Below are positions 60,960-64,000 of a DNA stretch of 64,000 bases, one piece after another; position 1 is the stretch's first letter; each line of letters starts with the position of its first letter. This DNA comes from Bacteroidales bacterium (GTDB lineage: Bacteria; Bacteroidota; Bacteroidia; Bacteroidales; UBA7332): contig JAQTZA010000014.1 of assembly GCA_028687995.1 (NCBI GenBank), positions 25,172 through 89,171 of the forward strand. The letters run 5' to 3'. A program made the position numbers and the translations under genes. Under the pieces are notes generated by a model. That model did no database searches. It worked only from the letters and a program-made list of their open reading frames with translations, and was not told the DNA's origin.

Positions 60960-61348
60960 TTTGTAGTTTCCTCTTCAAATAAATTTCCTTGGCGAGATAT
61001 AAAAACACCTTCGAGCGAAATTTCGAGATAATCGGCTATTCGCATACACTCCTCGTTTGTCATAATCTCAGAGCCTTTGTAAAGTGACCAAAATCGTTTC
61101 TGGCCAATCCGAACAGCATCAAAAAATGCTCTATTGGGATTGAAAAGCGAAGGGTCGCTAAACTTTGATTTCAAGACTCTAACAAGCAAATTATCTCGCT
61201 GTATCATTCTCGGATCATTCTTATGTCGATGCACGAATAGATCGATTGCATTTTCAGTCCTTCCGAGGTGACGGGCAATCGCTGAAGGCGATATTTTTGT
61301 GTAATTTTCGAAGATGTATTTTTTATCTTCTTCAGAATAATGCTTCAT
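60956..61348 (-). CDS. Helix-turn-helix protein of the early operon
   Basis: The protein has 130 residues. The N-terminus is a helix-turn-helix (DKKYIFENYTKISPSAIARH, then LGRTENAIDLFVHRH), like phage regulators and resolvase-type HTH. The second half contains SLYKGSEIMTNEECMRIADYL. It overlaps the primase start by 4 nt. Likely a DNA-binding factor for replication or regulation. Confidence 0.6.
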   Translation of the reverse strand: MKHYSEEDKKYIFENYTKISPSAIARHLGRTENAIDLFVHRHKNDPRMIQRDNLLVRVLKSKFSDPSLFNPNRAFFDAVRIGQKRFWSLYKGSEIMTNEECMRIADYLEISLEGVFISRQGNLFEEETTK

Positions 61349-61360
61349 AGGGTAATTGCT

Positions 61361-61618
61361 TTAGAAATTTAGATCCAAATCCGGAAAATGCTTACCATTA
61401 GCAAAGCATTTGCCTTCACTGGTCCACGAAGTAGACTTGGTGATATTACCAACCTGATACGTGCCTTTCGCTTTAGTGACGTGATGCACATGATCGCCTT
61501 TAGCGATGTGGTTGATAGTATCAGACATAAGCTGTGCGAATACTATGTTTCGGTTTTTGCGCTCGGCAGCCTCTTCAAATTGAGCGCGAGTGTATTTCTT
61601 TTCGTTATTTGTCGCCAT
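61361..61618 (-). CDS. Small early phage protein
   Basis: The protein has 85 residues (MATNNEKKYTRAQFEEAAER), basic, soluble, with no recognised family. It overlaps the zinc-ribbon gene upstream by 14 nt, supporting expression in one early operon. Confidence 0.45.
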   Translation of the reverse strand: MATNNEKKYTRAQFEEAAERKNRNIVFAQLMSDTINHIAKGDHVHHVTKAKGTYQVGNITKSTSWTSEGKCFANGKHFPDLDLNF

Positions 61619-61841
61619 TTTCGATTAGCTTAAAAGGTTTGAATTCGATTGTTACGTGAGCTTCTACATAAGTAGTTCCATTGCATACTACGCATTTCTT
61701 ATCAATAAATACGCCGTGCGAAATCTGCGATTGTCTTGAGCCTACTCCGCTGCAAGCTCGGCAGCTGAGTAAAGCTTTGTGTCGCTCAGTGGTAGATGTA
61801 CCTGGCGCCACCAGTTCAATCACTTGTATTATTCTTGACAT
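61605..61841 (-). CDS. Small zinc-ribbon protein with DnaJ-like cysteine motifs
   Basis: The protein has 78 residues. CRACSGVGSRQSQ and CVVCNGTTYVEAHV are two CxxCxG-type motifs like the DnaJ central zinc finger, so it likely binds one zinc ion. No J domain. It overlaps its neighbours by 13-14 nt. It could be a host-interaction or single-strand-binding accessory; unproven. Confidence 0.55.
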   Translation of the reverse strand: MSRIIQVIELVAPGTSTTERHKALLSCRACSGVGSRQSQISHGVFIDKKCVVCNGTTYVEAHVTIEFKPFKLIENGDK

Positions 61842-62074
61842 AAATTTCGCTCCTCCAATATTTCAATAATTCTACTCGATACTGCAGATGCAGATCTTTG
61901 ATTCTCAAAATAGCTGATTGGTTCAACAAAATTGTATAGCTGTTCATCGCCTCGTTTGATACTAATAAAAATGCTCCCCTTTTCAATAGAAAATGAAGAT
62001 TCGAAATGTTTATTCTTTTGAGCTGCTACAATTATTATAGCAATAAGGCTAATTGTATTAAATCCTTCTATCAT
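61829..62074 (-). CDS. Small early phage protein
   Basis: The protein has 81 residues. It starts with a hydrophobic stretch (MIEGFNTISLIAIIIVAAQK) that could be a membrane anchor, followed by a soluble part. It overlaps the LuxR-type gene by 4 nt and the next gene by 13. Function unknown. Confidence 0.45.
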   Translation of the reverse strand: MIEGFNTISLIAIIIVAAQKNKHFESSFSIEKGSIFISIKRGDEQLYNFVEPISYFENQRSASAVSSRIIEILEERNLCQE

Positions 62075-62628
62075 ATGTGCATGTTGTTATTATGCCAAAA
62101 AGCAATTAGTTTTTCATTAGTTGGAATTCCTAGCGTTCGACGTAAAGCTTCGCAATGGTGTTTCACCGTTATAGGACTTATATGTAGAACCACAGCTATT
62201 TCATCATAACTCAATCCATTTTTAAGCTGGGCAAAGACCATCATTTCCGAACGACGAATATTTAGAGTCAATTTAGGTTGGCAAATCACACCTTCGTCAG
62301 GACATTCGCCACCACGTAGCGGACAACTCACAAATTCAATATTAAAATGCCCATCCTCGTCAATATCGAATTTCGAAGTATCAAGACTAGAAAAGTTGCA
62401 TCGAGCAAATCGATCCACAACTCTAAATCGAAAATATGATATGTTTTTATGAGACGAAGCAAACATACAATTCAGCCTATTCATAGCATCCGAATAATGC
62501 ATACCGATGTACTGAAAAGAGTAATTTATCAATGCTAAATCATTCTGTGTAAATGATTTTACTTCTCCGTCTTGTCTATACATACCTTCTCCAGATGGAA
62601 ACCGAAAGAATTCTACTTTCTTACACAT
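62071..62628 (-). CDS. LuxR-type transcriptional regulator
   Basis: The protein has 185 residues. Its C-terminal 65 residues are a LuxR helix-turn-helix (RRSEMMVFAQLKNGLSYDEI, then AVVLHISPITVKHHCEALRR). The N-terminal part has a Cys-rich region around CPLRGGECPDEGVIC (about 100-115) that could bind metal. It is the second gene of the early leftward operon and likely switches on later genes. It overlaps the first early gene by 8 nt. Confidence 0.7.
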   Translation of the reverse strand: MCKKVEFFRFPSGEGMYRQDGEVKSFTQNDLALINYSFQYIGMHYSDAMNRLNCMFASSHKNISYFRFRVVDRFARCNFSSLDTSKFDIDEDGHFNIEFVSCPLRGGECPDEGVICQPKLTLNIRRSEMMVFAQLKNGLSYDEIAVVLHISPITVKHHCEALRRTLGIPTNEKLIAFWHNNNMHI

Positions 62629-62857
62629 TGAATTGAAAATTAATTTTGTTTTCTGAAAATGCTGTGTTTAACACCTTCATGTCTGAAATACTCCAACCAT
62701 TTGTTCGTTTACGGTAGTAAAAATTGGAAATACTACATCCAATCTCTTTCATTACAAGATCTAAGATGATTTTCTTCTGTTCATCACTATGTCCGTCATA
62801 ATAGTCTGAAAAGACCATTATCGTAACTTTTACTTCGTTATTCATTGTAATTCTCAT
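62621..62857 (-). CDS. First gene of the early leftward operon
   Basis: The protein has 78 residues from ATG 62857 (or 74 from 62845). It reads MRITMNNEVKVTIMVFSDYY, then EIGCSISNFYYRKRTNGWSI. The ATG at 62857 lies within the 24-bp block shared with 34994-35017, and the palindrome operator sits just upstream. No family is recognised. As the first early gene under repressor control it may be a regulator. Confidence 0.5.
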   Translation of the reverse strand: MRITMNNEVKVTIMVFSDYYDGHSDEQKKIILDLVMKEIGCSISNFYYRKRTNGWSISDMKVLNTAFSENKINFQFNV

Positions 62858-62887
62858 TTTAGTTACTAAATTAGTAATGCAAATATA
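62855..62887 (-). promoter_or_regulatory. Early promoter and operator of the prophage
   Basis: On the minus strand TATATTTG (62887-62880) matches TAnnTTTG; no clear -33 box. Just downstream is a perfect palindrome TTACTAATTTAGTAA (62877-62863) that would overlap the transcription start. A 24-bp block is identical to that at 34994-35017. It is the best candidate binding site for the XRE-type repressors encoded to the right. Confidence 0.65.
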
Positions 62888-62969
62888 TTATTAATAGTAT
62901 TAATTATACCATATATGATATATATATTAACCATATTCTGTTCAATTTATATTTATTATAAATAATAAA

Positions 62970-63410
62970 ATGTATAACGGAAAGAAAGTCAGTACATTAA
63001 TTGAAAAACTAAGATTGAAGCAATCTGAAGTTTCAAAAGGTTGTGGCATAAGTCACTCAACTTTAACGGGAGGTATGCTTGCTGATAAGTGCAATCCAAC
63101 AGCAGAAAAAATTATCAAACTTGCTGATTACCTGCAAGTTCCTATTGATGAATTTTTCATAAGGTCAGTTGAAATTGACTATATCGCTTATTATACAAAT
63201 GCTAACAAACAGCAGAAATCAAGCGCTGCAAAAGATAAAATTATAAATTCTAAAAATTTGCAAGAGAAATATATTGCACAAATTGAAGAGAGTTTACGTC
63301 GTGCAAATGATGAATTGGATAGAAAACAGCTATTGATAGATATGTATCAAAGAGGAGAAATTGTAGTTGTAAGAAATAAAAGTAATTCAGATTTTGAAAA
63401 CATTGGCTAA
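62970..63410 (+). CDS. XRE-type repressor-like protein 1
   Basis: The protein has 146 residues. The N-terminus is an XRE helix-turn-helix (VSTLIEKLRLKQSEVSKGCG, then ISHSTLTGGML, then PTAEKIIKLADYLQVPIDEF). The C-terminal half is charged coiled coil (KYIAQIEESLRRANDELDRK). It is divergent from the early operon, across a gap holding the palindrome operator, which is the classic repressor position. A weak -7-like TATATTTA lies in the gap near 62950. It likely maintains lysogeny. Confidence 0.75.
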   Translation: MYNGKKVSTLIEKLRLKQSEVSKGCGISHSTLTGGMLADKCNPTAEKIIKLADYLQVPIDEFFIRSVEIDYIAYYTNANKQQKSSAAKDKIINSKNLQEKYIAQIEESLRRANDELDRKQLLIDMYQRGEIVVVRNKSNSDFENIG

Positions 63411-63427
63411 TAATAATTATTTGTGGC

Positions 63428-63778
63428 ATGTTCAACGGAAAAAAAGTAAAAGAAGAACTCGACAATTATCCTGGAACAAAACTTGATTTTTATAAAAAAT
63501 CAGGTTTATCAAAAAGCACTATCATCAGCATGATTTCAACTCAAAACCCTCAAGCTGAAAATATTGAAAAACTTGCCGACTTTACAATGCAAACAATTGA
63601 TTATTTTTTCGAAAGAGATATTGAATTGAATTCAAAAAAGAGTGAAACCAATAGTAAATCAAATAAAGAATTAATAGACGAAGTAAAAAGATTGACGAAG
63701 AAAACTACAATTCAGGAAATCGAAATCGAACGCCTAACATTGGAGTTAAATAATTCAAAGCTGCATAAAGCTGACTAA
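63428..63778 (+). CDS. XRE-type repressor-like protein 2 (paralogue)
   Basis: The protein has 116 residues and shares the start M-F/Y-NGKKV and the HTH layout with the previous gene (LDFYKKSGLSKSTIISMIST, then QAENIEKLADFTMQTIDYFF), followed by a coiled coil (DEVKRLTKKTTIQEIEIERL). It starts 17 nt after the previous stop. The two could form hetero-oligomers or act at different sites. The start codon choice at 63428 is supported by the conserved MxNGKKV. Confidence 0.7.
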   Translation: MFNGKKVKEELDNYPGTKLDFYKKSGLSKSTIISMISTQNPQAENIEKLADFTMQTIDYFFERDIELNSKKSETNSKSNKELIDEVKRLTKKTTIQEIEIERLTLELNNSKLHKAD

Positions 63779-63838
63779 AATGTTTTCAAATGTAGCTCGT
63801 TTTTAATTTACTTTTCTAATAGTCAGCCTTAAGCTTAG

Positions 63839-63855
63839 TCCGCCAGGAACCTCAA
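63839..63855 (+). repeat. Right attachment site (attR), 17-bp direct repeat
   Basis: TCCGCCAGGAACCTCAA repeats the end of tRNA-Cys (5824-5840). It lies 60 bp after the stop of the second repressor gene. Sequence beyond it (AAAAAGCC) resembles what follows attL (TAAGCCC), as expected for the original chromosomal site. Confidence 0.9.
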
Positions 63856-63875
63856 AAAAAGCCGATAATCAGCAA

Positions 63876-64000
63876 TGAACTGTACCCCAAAAGTTAGACA
63901 CAAAACTTTTGGGGTCTTTTTATGGAAAATTGTAAGCGAAAGAATCTTAAGCACAGCTATTCAGAACGAATAAGGGTAGTAGAACTGTACAATCAAGGCT
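63876..64000 (+). mobile_element. IS3-family element, left end (runs off right edge)
   Basis: TGAACTGTACCCC at 63876-63888 resembles the ends of IS3-family (IS150-like) elements. A perfect 11-bp inverted repeat (63885-63895 with 63904-63914) then a T-rich stretch forms a hairpin upstream of the transposase start. It lies outside attR, so it is on the chromosomal side. Confidence 0.6.
63922..64000 (+). CDS. IS3-family transposase OrfA-like, 5' fragment
   Basis: The frame from ATG 63922 reads MENCKRKNLKHSYSERIRVV then ELYNQG (26 residues before the window ends). SYSERIRVVELYNQG is the start of the helix-turn-helix in IS3-family OrfA proteins. The rest lies outside the window. Confidence 0.65.
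   Translation, partial: MENCKRKNLKHSYSERIRVVELYNQG

Larger units (their letters stand above)
5824..63855. mobile_element. Integrated prophage-like element, about 58 kb, in tRNA-Cys
   Basis: The element is bounded by 17-bp direct repeats and carries an integrase at one end and repressors at the other. Phage hallmarks inside are large terminase, portal, S49 prohead protease, major capsid, tape measure, tail fibre, and a holin/amidase/spanin set. Almost all genes run leftwards; the exceptions are integrase, hicAB and the two repressors. About 20 kb of non-phage cargo (14.9-34.9 kb) and a 2-kb ICE-like insert (43.5-45.5 kb) make it larger than a plain tailed prophage. Several frameshifts and one nonsense codon lie in the cargo, whereas the phage core genes look intact. 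Confidence 0.9.

Overview
The window looks like a Bacteroidota chromosome, probably order Bacteroidales. It is AT-rich, uses Bacteroidota-type promoters (TTTG about 19-20 nt before TAnnTTTG), and carries outer-membrane beta-barrel proteins with carboxypeptidase-regulatory-like domains and a type IX secretion sorting domain. The genus cannot be fixed from the sequence alone. Host genes fill bases 1-5837: the 5' part of hemA, an outer-membrane receptor-like protein with a small companion, a split threonine/serine exporter (yjjP/yjjB type), and tRNA-Cys(GCA).

From 5824 to 63855 lies one integrated element of about 58 kb, inserted into the 3' end of tRNA-Cys. A 17-bp copy of the tRNA end (TCCGCCAGGAACCTCAA) recurs at 63839-63855, followed by an IS3-family element that runs off the window. 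A tyrosine integrase sits just inside the left end and two paralogous XRE-type repressors just inside the right end. Nearly everything between is transcribed leftwards. In transcription order it holds: early regulators (62.9-61.0 kb); a 1305-aa primase-ATPase; ASCH and Tad2-like anti-defence genes; an iteron cluster that looks like an origin; S49 protease and major capsid; unusual head-operon proteins (a glycosyltransferase-like and a PLD-like protein); both terminase subunits; an ICE/plasmid-like insert (ArdC-like, DUF3871, SymE/AbrB-like); tail fibre and tape measure; hicAB on the opposite strand; and a holin-amidase-unimolecular spanin lysis cassette.

A 20-kb cargo zone (34.9-14.9 kb) then interrupts the phage genes. 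It holds a ubiquitin-like/E1/DUF6527 operon, a Hachiman (hamA-hamB) system with a GNAT gene, a frameshifted exported protein, a DEDD exonuclease-BRCT protein, two small membrane or soluble proteins, a T9SS-sorted protein, a Tat-exported TPR protein, a 2350-aa SpvB/RHS polymorphic toxin ending in an HEYGH metalloprotease-like tip with an adjacent lipoprotein (likely immunity), and a decayed IS1-family element. The remaining phage genes (a PI-PLC-like protein, portal and tail proteins) follow to the left end.

The most interesting regions are the minimal ubiquitin-like operon (34652-32857) with its elaborate promoter, the sharing of a promoter-operator module between that region and the prophage control region, the iteron cluster at 55.3-55.6 kb, and the toxin with its putative immunity lipoprotein. 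Functions are inferred from visible motifs and remembered family features; no database search was run.
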